A DNA stretch of 64,000 nucleotides from SM23-28-2 sp964512285 (GCA_964512285.1 CAZEJO010000003.1:35899-99898), one strand, 5' to 3'; positions 52,477 to 61,544 are shown, counted from the first letter of the stretch. Numbers and translations: made by a program. Notes: a model not told the origin generated them from the sequence alone.

Positions 52477-53271
52477 GTGGTCATGGAAGACTATCTGGAG
52501 ATCGCCGGCAAGAAGTTTCGCTCCCGCCTGATAGCGGGCACGGGAAAGTACCGCAGCACCGAGGAGATGGTGGCCGCCCTCGAGGCCTCGGGGACGGAGA
52601 TCGTGACGGTGGCCATCCGCCGCCTGAATCTGGACAACCCTAAGGAGAAGACCCTCCTGGACCTCATCGACTGGAGCAAGTACACGATCCTGCCCAATAC
52701 CGCCGGTTGTCGCACGGCGGACGAGGCCCTGCTGACGGCCCGCCTGGCGCGCGAGGTCACCGGCTCCGACTGGATCAAGGTGGAGGTGATCCCCGACCCC
52801 AAGTACCTCCTTCCCGACGCGGTGGGCACGCTGGAGGCCGCTAAGGTGCTGGTCGGCGAGGGCTTTACTGTTCTGCCTTACATCCACGCCGACCCCATCC
52901 TGGCGCGTCGGCTGGAGGAGGTGGGTTGCTCGACTGTCATGCCACTGGGCTCGCCCATCGGCTCGGGACGGGGCATCTTCACCCTGGAGGAGATCCAGAT
53001 AATCGTGGAGGAGGCGAAGGTGCCGGTGGTGGTGGACGCTGGCCTGGGGGTGCCATCCGACGTCTCCCTGGCCATGGAGGTCGGGGCCGACGCCGTGCTG
53101 GTCAATACGGCTATCGCCGAGGCGAAAGACCCTGCCCTGATGGCCGAGGCCTTCCGCCTGGGGGTGGAGGCCGGCAGAAAGGCCTACTTGGCGGGGCGCA
53201 TCGCCAAGAAGGCCTACGCCTCGGCCAGCAGCCCGCTCGAGGGCGTGGCGCGACCGGCCGCTGGTTCCTGA
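52477..53271 (+). CDS. thiG: Thiazole synthase
   Basis: Forms the thiazole of thiamine from DXP, ThiS-thiocarboxylate and dehydroglycine. About 264 residues; FRSRLIAGTGKYRSTEEMVAALEASGTEIVTVAIRR contains the Schiff-base region, then NTAGCRTADEAL, IKVEVIPDPKYLLPD and GSPIGSGRGI. GTG 52477 is seven bases after GGGAGG; ATG 52483 is also possible. The stop overlaps the next start (TGATG). Confidence 0.96.
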   Translation: MVMEDYLEIAGKKFRSRLIAGTGKYRSTEEMVAALEASGTEIVTVAIRRLNLDNPKEKTLLDLIDWSKYTILPNTAGCRTADEALLTARLAREVTGSDWIKVEVIPDPKYLLPDAVGTLEAAKVLVGEGFTVLPYIHADPILARRLEEVGCSTVMPLGSPIGSGRGIFTLEEIQIIVEEAKVPVVVDAGLGVPSDVSLAMEVGADAVLVNTAIAEAKDPALMAEAFRLGVEAGRKAYLAGRIAKKAYASASSPLEGVARPAAGS

Positions 53272-53918
53272 TGAAGCTGCCCATACCCTGCCTGACGCTT
53301 ATCACCGACCGCCGCCTGTGCGAGCGCCTATCGCTGGAGGAGGCGGTGGCGCGAGCGATCGGCGGCGGCGTCAACGTGGTGCAACTGCGGGAGAAGGACC
53401 TTGCCGCGGCAGAGCTTGTGCCTCTGGCCGATCACCTGCGGGCGATAACGCGGGACAAGGCGCTTCTGATCGTGAACAGCCATCTGGATGTGGCGCTGCT
53501 CTGCGGCGCCGACGGCGTCCATCTGCCGGAAAGGGGCCCGTCTGTGATGGCGACCCGCCGCCTGGCGGGGGATGGTCTCGTCATCGGGCGCTCCGTGCAT
53601 AGCGTGGAGGAGGCGGTGAAAGCCGAGGAGGAGGGCGCGGACTACGTGCAGGTGGGGGCCATCTTCCCAACCCGCTCCCATCCCGGCCCTCCCGCTGGGC
53701 TGGGGCTTCTGGAGAGCGTTGCTGCTAGGGTGAGCATCCCGATTGTGGCCGTGGGCGGCATAACCGCTCGCAATGTGGGCGAGGTGATGCAGGCGGGGGC
53801 CAGAGGCGCCGCGGTCATCTCGGCTGTCCTGGGCTCGCCCTCTCCTGAAGCGGCGGCGCGGCGGCTGGCTGAGGCGATGGTCGAGGCAGCGGCAGTACCT
53901 GTGCGGAGGAGGCCGTGA
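53271..53918 (+). CDS. Thiamine-phosphate synthase-like protein (ThiE/TenI)
   Basis: 215-residue TIM-barrel protein: LTLITDRRLC, NVVQLREKDL, NSHLDVALLCGADGVHLPERG, GRSVHSVEEA, DYVQVGAIFPTRSHPG and VAVGGITARNVGEVMQAGARG. The pyrophosphate-binding segment usually reading PT.TK is PTRSHPG here, which is more TenI-like, so it may be a thiazole tautomerase rather than a synthase. It overlaps thiG and thiS by one and four bases. Confidence 0.88.
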   Translation: MKLPIPCLTLITDRRLCERLSLEEAVARAIGGGVNVVQLREKDLAAAELVPLADHLRAITRDKALLIVNSHLDVALLCGADGVHLPERGPSVMATRRLAGDGLVIGRSVHSVEEAVKAEEEGADYVQVGAIFPTRSHPGPPAGLGLLESVAARVSIPIVAVGGITARNVGEVMQAGARGAAVISAVLGSPSPEAAARRLAEAMVEAAAVPVRRRP

Positions 53919-54118
53919 TTACGCTCACTGTTAACGGCGAGAAGCGAAAGCTGGAGGGGCCGGTCAGGCTTATCGTTTTCCTGGAGACCCTCGACTTCAA
54001 TCCCCGCTACGTGGCCGTGGCTCACAACGGAACTGTCCTCCAGCGCCAGCAGTGGCCGGAGGTCGTCCTTCAGGACGGCGACGTCCTGGAGATCGTGCGC
54101 ATGGTGGGGGGAGGCTAA
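53915..54118 (+). CDS. thiS: Sulfur carrier protein ThiS
   Basis: 67-residue ubiquitin-fold protein ending in the required Gly-Gly (VRMVGGG). N terminus ITLTVNGEKRKLEGP, then VAVAHNGTVLQRQQW. GTG start overlaps the previous gene. Delivers sulfur to ThiG. No ThiF adenylyltransferase is present in this window. Confidence 0.94.
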   Translation: MITLTVNGEKRKLEGPVRLIVFLETLDFNPRYVAVAHNGTVLQRQQWPEVVLQDGDVLEIVRMVGGG

Positions 54119-54132
54119 GGAGCTCTTTTCTC

Positions 54133-55251
54133 ATGGCGGATTCTGATGTGATCATCGTCGGCGGTGGTGTTATTGGATGCGCCATCGCCTACTATTTGAC
54201 CGATGCGGGCGTCCAGGTGACCATCGTCGAGCGGGGGGAGGTCGGCGGTGAGGCGTCGGGGGCGTCGGCGGGAATCCTGGCCCCGCTGGAGCTGACTATG
54301 GAGCGGGGCCCTCTCCTCGACCTCTGCCTGGACAGCATGCCGCTTCATCCTTCGCTGGCCGACACCTTGCGTGAGCAGACGGGCATCGATGTCGAGTACC
54401 TGCGTTCGGGCATCCTGCGGGTGGCATTCAGCGACGAGGATGCGGCCGACATGCGTGCCCTTGTGGAGCGCCAACCGCTGGGGGGCGAGATGGAGTGGGT
54501 GGATGCCGAGGCGCTGCGTCCCCTGGAGCCGCGACTGGCGGCGGCTCGCGGCGGCGTGTACTCGCCTCACCTGCATCAGTTGGACGCCCATCGTCTGACG
54601 CAGGCGCTGGCTCAGGCGGCGGTCGCTCGCGGCGCGACGCTGCATCAGGGCGTGACGGTGAGAGGATTCGTGACCAACGGCTCGCGGGTGAGCGGCGTGC
54701 GAACCAACGATGGGAGGATGACGGCCGGGCATGTGATTCTCGCCGCTGGCTCTTGGACGGCCGCGCTCGGGCAGCGATTGGGCGTGACCCTGCCGGTGAA
54801 GCCGATGCGAGGGCAGATGCTGGCCTTCCCCAACTTCTCCTCGCCGCTGAGGCACATCCTCTTTGATCAGGATGGCAGCTACCTAGCGCCCAAAGCCAAC
54901 GGCTTCCTCTTCGCCGGCTCGACAGTGGAGGACGTGGGCTTCCGCAAGAACACGACTGTGAAGGGCCTCGCCGGCCTGCGGAGGATGGCCGCGACTCTGG
55001 TACCCAGTCTGACCTACGCCGAGGTGGCGTCGGACTGGGCTGGTCTGCGGCCGGGTTCCCCCGATGGCCTGCCCATCATCGGGCCTGTCCCTGGCTGGGA
55101 AGGGTTAGGCGTAGCCAGCGGTCACTTCCGCAAGGGCGTCCTCCTGGCGCCCATTACGGGCCAATTGATGGCCCAGTGGCTGACGCAGGGGAAGAGCGAG
55201 ATCTCGCTGGAGCCGTTTAGCCCCGCGCGCTTCGCTGCTGGCGCTTGTTGA
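54133..55251 (+). CDS. thiO: Glycine oxidase ThiO
   Basis: FAD-dependent oxidase giving iminoglycine for ThiG, which implies oxygen-dependent thiazole synthesis (no thiH seen). 372 residues; the FAD motif VIIVGGGVIGCAIAYYLTDAG, GGEASGASAGILAP and C-terminal DWAGLRPGSPDGLPIIGPV are diagnostic. ATG 54133 follows AAGGAG; the earlier open frame overlaps thiS and was rejected. Its 3' end overlaps the opposing thiE by 35 bases. Confidence 0.94.
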   Translation: MADSDVIIVGGGVIGCAIAYYLTDAGVQVTIVERGEVGGEASGASAGILAPLELTMERGPLLDLCLDSMPLHPSLADTLREQTGIDVEYLRSGILRVAFSDEDAADMRALVERQPLGGEMEWVDAEALRPLEPRLAAARGGVYSPHLHQLDAHRLTQALAQAAVARGATLHQGVTVRGFVTNGSRVSGVRTNDGRMTAGHVILAAGSWTAALGQRLGVTLPVKPMRGQMLAFPNFSSPLRHILFDQDGSYLAPKANGFLFAGSTVEDVGFRKNTTVKGLAGLRRMAATLVPSLTYAEVASDWAGLRPGSPDGLPIIGPVPGWEGLGVASGHFRKGVLLAPITGQLMAQWLTQGKSEISLEPFSPARFAAGAC

Positions 55252-55870
55252 TCCTCTGGACGAGCCGCCGGGCCGCCTCTCGCACGTCGGGGGCGGCCAC
55301 TACCGCCCCGATGACCGCGATCAGGTCGGCGCCCGCCGCCAGGACAGCGTCGATGTTGTCTTCGCTGATGCCGCCGATGGCCGCCACGGGGATGCGGACG
55401 GCCTGCTTGACGGCGCGGAGCGTGTCGAGGGTGGCTGGTCGGGTGTCCGCCTTGGAGTCGGTGGGAAACAGGCGACCTACCGAGACGTAGCTGGCGCCGT
55501 CGGCCTGGGCGCGCAGGGCTTCTTCGATGTTATTGGCGGAGCAGCCGATGATCGCGTCCGGCATCAGCCGCCGCACGATGCTCACCGGCAGGTCCTTCTG
55601 ACCGACGTGCACGCCGTCCGCCTCCACCGCCAGGGCCAGGTCTACGTGGTCGTTGATGATCAGAGGGACGCTGGCCTGGGCGCAAATCTCCTTCAGCCTT
55701 CGGGCCAGCGGCAGTTGCAGGCCCTTCTCGCGCTTGTCCCGCAACTGGACAAGCGTAGCCCCGCCCTCGATGGCCTGGCGGGCTATCTCGTCCTGCGGAC
55801 GGTCGCCGGCCACCTCCGGGTCGATGATGACGTAGAGCCCTCGTGGTAGCGAAGCAATCCTATCTTTCAT
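55217..55870 (-). CDS. thiE: Thiamine-phosphate synthase
   Basis: 217-residue TIM barrel joining HMP-PP and thiazole-P. LYVIIDPEVAGD, GGATLVQLRDKREKG, NDHVDLALAVEADGVHVGQKDLP, GCSANNIEEAL, SVGRLFPTDSKADTRPA (with the pyrophosphate-binding TDSK) and AIGGISEDNIDAVLAAGAD. It is a better canonical ThiE than the gene at 53271-53918. Convergent with, and overlapping, thiO. Confidence 0.93.
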   Translation of the reverse strand: MKDRIASLPRGLYVIIDPEVAGDRPQDEIARQAIEGGATLVQLRDKREKGLQLPLARRLKEICAQASVPLIINDHVDLALAVEADGVHVGQKDLPVSIVRRLMPDAIIGCSANNIEEALRAQADGASYVSVGRLFPTDSKADTRPATLDTLRAVKQAVRIPVAAIGGISEDNIDAVLAAGADLIAVIGAVVAAPDVREAARRLVQRINKRQQRSARG

Positions 55871-55921
55871 GGCAACCCATACAATAGAATGGTAGCAAAG
55901 CGCGTTCTTTGCTGAAAGTCG

Positions 55922-57070
55922 ATGAGGCGATATCGGCGAGCTTTCCTGATAATAGGTATCTACCTGGTGCTGCTCGGAGCCCTTTTTGCTGGGCTGTGGG
56001 CCAATAGGTACACACGGGTGGCCCTGACGACGGCCTCCATGATGCCTGACCTTTTCGTCGACCTGCCGGTAACCCCTCTGAAGCTGACGACCTCCGAGGC
56101 GATCAAGGAAGAGGTGACCTTCCGCTATGGCTCGCAGGAGGTGGTGGCCGACCTGTATCGGCCCAGCGACGGCGGTCGCCACGGGGCGGTGGTGGTGGTC
56201 ATCGGCGCCGCGCCGCGGGCCCGCACCGACCCACGGGCGATACGCCTGGCTAAGAGTGCCGCGCGCTCCGGGGTTGTGGTGATGATCCCCGAGCTGAAGC
56301 ACCTTCTGCGCGACGAGCTGGTGCCGGAGGAGATCGAGGCGCTGGTGGAGGCATTCCGCTATCTGAGGGGGCAGGAGTTCGTGGACGGGGAGCGGGTCGG
56401 CTATCTGGGCTTCTCGGTGGGGGCAGGCATGGCCCTGGTGGCGGCCAGCGACGCCCGCATCAGCGACGACGTCGCCTTCTTCGCCTCGTTCGGCGGCTAC
56501 TACGACCTGTTCGACGTGATCGCCGCCGTGACCAGCGAGACTACTACCGACAACGGCCAGCGGGAGGACTGGCATCCGGACGAGAAGACGGTGCACGTCC
56601 TGAGGCGCAGCCTGATCCACTACGTCGATGACGCGGGCGACCGCGACATCCTGACCCGCATCTTCTTGGAGAACGACGGGTCGGCCAGGCAGGAGCTGGA
56701 CGAGCTCTCTCCGCGGGCGCGCGTTCTCTTCGAGCTGCTGGACAATCGCGACCCCGACCGGGCGCAGGAGCTGCTGGCGCAGCTTTGGCCGGAGGACGCT
56801 GCCACTCTGCGGCGGCTTTCGCCCAGCGCCAGCATCGAGGGACTGCACACCGAGCTGTTCATCGTCCACGACCGCCACGATAAGTTTCTTCCCTGCGTGG
56901 AGTCTCGGCGGCTGGCGGAGGCAGCGCGGGGCCAAAACGATGTCTACTATGCCGAGCTGGACCTCTTCCGTCACGTGGACCCCACCGTCAGCGCCAATCC
57001 TCTCACCTTTCTGGCCAACCTGATCGAGTTCTTGTTCCAGGCCTATCGGCTGATGCTGCGGCTGGCCTAG
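55922..57070 (+). CDS. Membrane-anchored alpha/beta hydrolase
   Basis: 382 residues with an N-terminal membrane anchor (RAFLIIGIYLVLLGALFAGLW). Alpha/beta hydrolase core: GAVVVVIGAAPRARTDPRA, nucleophile elbow GFSVGAGMAL (Ser about 165), the Asp in HDRHDKFLP and His in DLFRHVDP. A long helical insertion (about 195-290) separates core strands. Substrate unknown. It starts 52 bases upstream-divergent from thiE. Confidence 0.8.
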   Translation: MRRYRRAFLIIGIYLVLLGALFAGLWANRYTRVALTTASMMPDLFVDLPVTPLKLTTSEAIKEEVTFRYGSQEVVADLYRPSDGGRHGAVVVVIGAAPRARTDPRAIRLAKSAARSGVVVMIPELKHLLRDELVPEEIEALVEAFRYLRGQEFVDGERVGYLGFSVGAGMALVAASDARISDDVAFFASFGGYYDLFDVIAAVTSETTTDNGQREDWHPDEKTVHVLRRSLIHYVDDAGDRDILTRIFLENDGSARQELDELSPRARVLFELLDNRDPDRAQELLAQLWPEDAATLRRLSPSASIEGLHTELFIVHDRHDKFLPCVESRRLAEAARGQNDVYYAELDLFRHVDPTVSANPLTFLANLIEFLFQAYRLMLRLA

Positions 57071-57076
57071 CGCCTG

Positions 57077-57107
57077 GGGGAACTTTTCCCTCGCCGCCAA
57101 CGTCCTA
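57077..57107 (+). promoter_or_regulatory. ECF-like promoter before the VIT/VWA gene
   Basis: GGGGAACTT (57077-57084) and CGTCCTAA (57101-57108), AAC to CGTC spacing 17. Resembles the motif upstream of the two c-di-GMP genes, with the same CGTCCTA element. About 50 bases before the start codon. Confidence 0.4.
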
Positions 57108-57159
57108 ACAGCAGAGAATCCAAGCGCCTGAGGAGGGCGCGGACTCCGGAGGTGTTAGG

Positions 57160-59511
57160 ATGGTTGGTATTTTGCGACGAACAGTCGTTTTTGCAGCGGT
57201 GGGTCTGGGTGCTTTGCTCCTGTTCGCTCAGTCTGCCATGGCGGACGGAATAGTCATCCCTGACCCCATAGAACCGATCCCGCCTGACCACGTTGTGGTT
57301 CCGTTTCTGCCTATCAAGTACCACCGGGTGGAGGTGGAGATCGACAACCAGGTGGCGCAGGTGGAGATCGACCAGGCCTTCCTCAACGAAGGCGATTTCG
57401 AGTTGGAGGCCACGTACATCTTCCCTCTGCCTGAAGACGCCGCCATATCCGACTTCGCGATGTATGTGGACGGCGAGCGCCTGGAGGGGCGCATTCTGGA
57501 CAAGGAGAAGGCGCGCGCCATCTACGAAGACATCGTGCGCCGGCGGGAGGACCCGGCCCTGCTGGAGTACGTGGGGCGCAATATGTTCCAGGCGCAGGTA
57601 TTCCCCATATCGCCCCATAGCGAACGGCGCATCCAGATCGCCTACACGCAGGTGCTGAGCCAGGAGGGCGGCCTCGTTCGCTTTGTCTATCCGCTGAACA
57701 CGGAGAAGTTCTCGCCTCGCCCGCTGGAGGAGGTCACCATCAGCGTGGACGTGCGCTCCCAAGCGCCCATCAAGGCCTTCTACTCGCCTAGCCACGACAT
57801 AGCCATCAGCCGCCAGAGCGAGACGCACGTCACCGCCAGCTACGAGGACAGCGACGTTACCCCCGACACCGACTTCGAGCTGTTCTACTCGCTGTCCTCT
57901 GAGGACATCGGGGCGAGCCTCATCACCTATCGCCAGGGGGATGAGGACGGCTTCTTCCTCCTGCTGGTGGCGCCGAAGGGAGACCTCGGCGAGCAGGAGG
58001 TGGTGGCCAAGGACGTGATGGTCGTGTTGGACGTCTCGGGGAGCATGTCCGGGGAGAAGCTGGAGCAGGCCCAGGAGGCCGTGCAGTTCATCCTCGACCA
58101 CCTCAATCCCGAGGACCGCTTCAACATTCTGGCCTTCAGCACCAGCGTCGACCTCTACGCATCGACGCTCCAGAGCGCCAGCCGGGCTGAGGAGGCCGAG
58201 GACTTCGTGCGAGGGCTGTCGGCTCTGGGCGGCACCAATATCAACGATGCCCTCCTGGAGGCTTTGGATAGACTGCCAGGGCAGCGGCCGGAGATCGTCA
58301 TCTTTCTTACCGATGGCCTGCCCACCGTGGGCATCGAGGAGGAGGGGCCGATCATCGCCAACGTTCGGGAGGCCGCCGGCCCCACGGTGAGGCTGTTCGC
58401 GTTTGGCGTGGGCGATGACGTGAACACGGTGCTGCTGGACAGCATCGCCCAGGAGAATCGGGGCACCAGCGCCTACGTGCGGCCGGGCGAAGACATCGCC
58501 CAGGCAGTATCGGGCTTCTACGAGAAGATAAGCACGCCGGTGCTCGCCGACATCAGCCTGGACTTCGGGGACATCAACGTCCTCGACGTGTACCCTCAGC
58601 CGCTACCCGACCTGTTCGTCGGCTCGCAGCTTGTCGTCGTGGGCCGCTATCGAGGCGAGGGGACGGTCACTCTGGAGCTCAGCGGCGTGGTGAACGGGGA
58701 GGAGCAGAGCTTCTCCTACGGCGGCCAGGTCTTTCCGGACGAGTCGAGGGAGATGGACTTCCTGCCCCGCCTGTGGGCTACCCGCAAGATCGGCTACCTG
58801 CTGAACCAGATACGCCTGTACGGGACGGAGCAGGAGCTTGTGGATGAGATCGTGGACTTGAGCCTGCGCTATGGGGTGATGACCCCCTACACTTCTTTCC
58901 TAGTGGAGGAGGAGGACATTCGGGTCTTTTCGGACGAGGGGCGAGAGAAGGCCGCTTCGGACTTGGGGCAGGCACTCGCTCCGGCGTTGGCGCCGGAGAC
59001 CGGCGCTTATGCTGTGGACAACGCCGTGACCATCGAGTCGTATAGCCAGGCGGAGGCGGTGACGGGTAGTGGGTCGGCTGCGGCCAAGGTGGTAGGCGAC
59101 AAGACCTTCGTCCAGCGCGACGACGATTGGTTCGACAGCCGCTATCAGGAGGGGATGGACGTCACCAAGATCGGCTACGGCAGCGACAACTACTACCGGC
59201 TCCTGGGGGAGCGACCCGATTGGGGCGCCTACTTCGCCCTGGGTGAGCACGTGATCTTCCTGGCCGACGGCCAGGCCTACGAGGTCAGCGAGGGCGACTA
59301 CGCGCCGGTGGAGGTCTCCGCCAACTCGGACGTTCCCGACCCTGTGACCCCCAACCCAGACCCTGCGCTGCCCGCGCTCGCTCAGGATGACGGCGGCACT
59401 AACTGGGCGCTGGTGGCGGCTGTCATCGCTGTTGGGGCTGTCGTTCTGGCCGTGGGTGGCTTGGTGGTGTGGAGCAGGGTTCGCCGCGCCAAGGAGAGCT
59501 CGCAGAGCTAG
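57160..59511 (+). CDS. VIT and VWA domain membrane protein
   Basis: 783 residues. Signal peptide (VVFAAVGLGALLLFAQSAMA), a VIT domain (VEIDQAFLNEGDFELEATYIFPLPEDA; GRILDKEKARAIYED), a von Willebrand A domain with perfect MIDAS DVSGSMSG, TN in GGTNINDAL and a DG metal ligand in FLTDGLP, a beta-rich region, and a C-terminal membrane helix (WALVAAVIAVGAVVLAVGGLVVW) with a basic tail. Related to inter-alpha-trypsin-inhibitor-like and marine-type (MSMEG) VIT proteins. Probably cell-surface, metal-dependent binding; partner unknown. Confidence 0.9.
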   Translation: MVGILRRTVVFAAVGLGALLLFAQSAMADGIVIPDPIEPIPPDHVVVPFLPIKYHRVEVEIDNQVAQVEIDQAFLNEGDFELEATYIFPLPEDAAISDFAMYVDGERLEGRILDKEKARAIYEDIVRRREDPALLEYVGRNMFQAQVFPISPHSERRIQIAYTQVLSQEGGLVRFVYPLNTEKFSPRPLEEVTISVDVRSQAPIKAFYSPSHDIAISRQSETHVTASYEDSDVTPDTDFELFYSLSSEDIGASLITYRQGDEDGFFLLLVAPKGDLGEQEVVAKDVMVVLDVSGSMSGEKLEQAQEAVQFILDHLNPEDRFNILAFSTSVDLYASTLQSASRAEEAEDFVRGLSALGGTNINDALLEALDRLPGQRPEIVIFLTDGLPTVGIEEEGPIIANVREAAGPTVRLFAFGVGDDVNTVLLDSIAQENRGTSAYVRPGEDIAQAVSGFYEKISTPVLADISLDFGDINVLDVYPQPLPDLFVGSQLVVVGRYRGEGTVTLELSGVVNGEEQSFSYGGQVFPDESREMDFLPRLWATRKIGYLLNQIRLYGTEQELVDEIVDLSLRYGVMTPYTSFLVEEEDIRVFSDEGREKAASDLGQALAPALAPETGAYAVDNAVTIESYSQAEAVTGSGSAAAKVVGDKTFVQRDDDWFDSRYQEGMDVTKIGYGSDNYYRLLGERPDWGAYFALGEHVIFLADGQAYEVSEGDYAPVEVSANSDVPDPVTPNPDPALPALAQDDGGTNWALVAAVIAVGAVVLAVGGLVVWSRVRRAKESSQS

Positions 59512-59517
59512 ACGAAG

Positions 59518-59781
59518 CTATTCGCCAAGACGCAGCGTCGCGTCTGCCTTCCCGATGGCCTTGACGGCTGGGAGGGCAGGCGTGATGCTTCTGCCCTTGC
59601 CAACCCTCGCGCCTGCGAGTAGAATGAGGCCCTGGACGTAGGTGCACACGGTACTCTTTGGGCCTACATCACCAGCTGCTGCCGAAAGCTCAGGTGACAG
59701 ACCTTTTCCCTCGACCAAGACGGAGGGCAAGAAGTACCAGCTAGCCCAGCCCAGGGTTGTCGTCCCCAGACCCATGATCAC
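59518..59781 (-). CDS. Hypothetical small protein, possibly remnant
   Basis: 87 residues with no clear ribosome binding site. The segments VLVEGKGLSPELSAAAGD and ITPALPAVKAIGKADATL recur, in different order, at 61270-61500, which suggests a real coding origin. It ends seven bases beyond the stop of the VIT/VWA gene on the opposite strand. May be a degraded copy of a longer gene. Confidence 0.35.
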   Translation of the reverse strand: MIMGLGTTTLGWASWYFLPSVLVEGKGLSPELSAAAGDVGPKSTVCTYVQGLILLAGARVGKGRSITPALPAVKAIGKADATLRLGE

Positions 59782-59868
59782 AATGAGGGGCTCCCCCCGC
59801 CCTCTTCCTCGTCGTAGATCTGAATGTCGCCCACCTGGGCTTTCACCACTCTCCGCTCTCCTCCTGAC

Positions 59869-60879
59869 CTAGAGGATACCGCGCACAGCTGGATAGCGCA
59901 CGCGGAGCTGCTGGTAGCCGATGGCTAACGCCACCATGCTGAGCCCGAGCAGAGCCAGGGCCAGCGGCAGGAACGGGCTGTCCGCGAAGGCATCGGCGAT
60001 GAGCCGGAAGACGAAGATGTAGATGCCGATGACCCCAGCAATGGCGTAAAGCCTATCGCGCAGAGGCACACTGAGCAGCAGAATGGCCGCGTACACCACG
60101 ACGTATAGGGTAGCATACCCGACGCCCCAGGGCTCGAAGGAGGCCCAGGTGAAGGCGTACAGAAACGCGATGTGCCCGGGAAGGTTGAACCAGAAGCCGT
60201 ACTCGCCGGGGACGCGCCAGCGCAGGATGGTGCCCGTTATCAACAGGGCCGCCCCGGCGCCCGCCACGATCCATGCTATCTCGATGCCGCCGTCGGTGCC
60301 GAGCCACCAGACGGCGCCGGTAGCCGTCATGGCGACGACCTGTCCGGCCACGGCTAGGGAGACCATCGCGATTCGGGTTCTGACCAGTGCAGCCGTCATG
60401 AGGAGAAGGGAGATCGCCTGGAGACCGGTGGCGCCCCCCAGTTGATCTTCGTCTATAAAAACCTCGTTCTCCCTTCCGACCGCCGCGTCGCCCAGGGAGA
60501 AGAGCACGAGGCAGATGAGAGCGACGCCCACCGTTACCAGAATGCCCCCGCCTCGGACGTAGGGCGTGCGGCGATTGATGTAGAGTCCGGTGCCGCCTAT
60601 CCCCATCATGGCGGCGATGGTGATGGCGACCCGCCCCCAGCGGCAGATGTCCTCCCAGTTGATGGCGGCGAACACCCCCAGCGCCACCAAGGCGAGAGAC
60701 ACACCCACGTAGTAGAAGATGGTGACCAGATTGAGCCCCTGCTCCACCTCGGCGATGGAACGTTCGTCCTGGCGCTCGCGCTCGGCAGCGAGGATGGCCT
60801 CCAGTTGCGCCTGGGTGATGAGGCCCTGCTCTTGCCAGCGGCGCAGGTCGGCATCTGTGAACGTGATCGGGGGCGGCGT
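59869..60879 (-). CDS. DUF2157 membrane protein with unusual start
   Basis: The first ordinary start (GTG 60747) gives 292 residues with about ten transmembrane helices. In the same frame upstream are 44 more codons whose peptide FTDADLRRWQEQGLITQAQL matches the cytoplasmic N-terminal domain of DUF2157, but there is no ATG, GTG or TTG before an in-frame stop; ACG at 60879 sits five bases after AGGGAGGGG. Either a rare ACG start or a lost base in the C5 run at 60871-60875 would explain this. Function unknown. Confidence 0.75.
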   Translation of the reverse strand, partial: TPPPITFTDADLRRWQEQGLITQAQLEAILAAERERQDERSIAEVEQGLNLVTIFYYVGVSLALVALGVFAAINWEDICRWGRVAITIAAMMGIGGTGLYINRRTPYVRGGGILVTVGVALICLVLFSLGDAAVGRENEVFIDEDQLGGATGLQAISLLLMTAALVRTRIAMVSLAVAGQVVAMTATGAVWWLGTDGGIEIAWIVAGAGAALLITGTILRWRVPGEYGFWFNLPGHIAFLYAFTWASFEPWGVGYATLYVVVYAAILLLSVPLRDRLYAIAGVIGIYIFVFRLIADAFADSPFLPLALALLGLSMVALAIGYQQLRVRYPAVRGIL

Positions 60880-61018
60880 GGCTGCCCCTCCCTTCGATCA
60901 GCCTTCCTTCGACTGGATGCGGGTTCCCCTCTTGTTCAGTATGACGGTTGCTGAACAAGCCGGGATTTCTCATTTCAACTTGGTGACCCTCAACTGGGCA
61001 CCGCTCGCGACGAACCAC

Positions 61019-61047
61019 ATGCTAGTTCCGCCTCCATTTCATGTCAA
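61019..61047 (-). promoter_or_regulatory. Promoter for the DUF2157 gene
   Basis: Minus strand TTGACA (61042-61047), 17-base spacer, TAGCAT (61019-61024). Transcription would begin near 61012, 130 bases before the ACG start. Confidence 0.6.
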
Positions 61048-61279
61048 GGTAGGATTCACCGCCGGTCCATCATGGCTGTTGTATAGTGAGCCCCTACTGC
61101 CGGCCAACACCCTCGTGTGGTTCATGGTGGCGATGGGGTTGGGATACACGGGGTCTGGTCTTGGCACGCTGTCGCGTAGGCCCGACAGGGCGAGCGCCCC
61201 CTACTTACGTGGCTATGACCTTTTCGGGCGGCAACCTAAGGGCATACCTGAGGGAGCCCCTTAGTTCGCCCCCACGTTC

Positions 61280-61461
61280 GCCAGCCGCTGCCGAAAGCTC
61301 AGGTGGCAAATGTTTTCCCTCGACCAAGATTGTAGCCGACAGAACTCGCTGGGTCGGCCAGGCTAGCCGGGCTTACGCCATCCCTCGGTCGGCAGCCTCA
61401 TCACGTAGCGGAGTGTGGTGTATTTTGATGCCCTCCATCTTGACGGCTGGGGAGGCAGGCG
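61280..61461 (-). repeat. Diverged copy of the 59.5 kb small-gene sequence
   Basis: Minus strand encodes ILVEGKHLPPELSAAAGE (61280-61333) and KIAPASPAVKMEG (61427-61465), related to two segments of 59518-59781. Their order is inverted relative to the other copy, so the region is a rearranged remnant rather than an intact gene. Confidence 0.5.
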
Positions 61462-61544
61462 CTATTTTGGCCTCGGCTGACTTGTAGACATAGGGTATGC
61501 GCCGCCAGTGTGGCGGACTCAGGAGTGAAGGTAGGTCTTGTCTC

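Larger units (their letters stand above)
60880..61544. other. Intergenic region with promoter and repeat copy
   Basis: 665 bases between the DUF2157 gene and the dehydrogenase. It holds a minus-strand promoter (61019-61047) and a diverged copy of the 59518-59781 sequence (61280-61461). A plus-strand open frame near 60980-61264 with hydrophobic sequence has no start signal and was not accepted. Confidence 0.5.

Noticed and set aside
60053..61018. 321-codon minus-strand frame starting at 61018
   Set aside because: Most of it is an Arg/His-rich shadow in the wrong frame of the DUF2157 gene. Only its first 47 codons might matter if a base error exists in the C5 run.
60719..61264. Plus-strand frame with hydrophobic C-terminal half
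   Set aside because: Its first half is antisense to DUF2157, there is no ribosome binding site, and no family could be seen.
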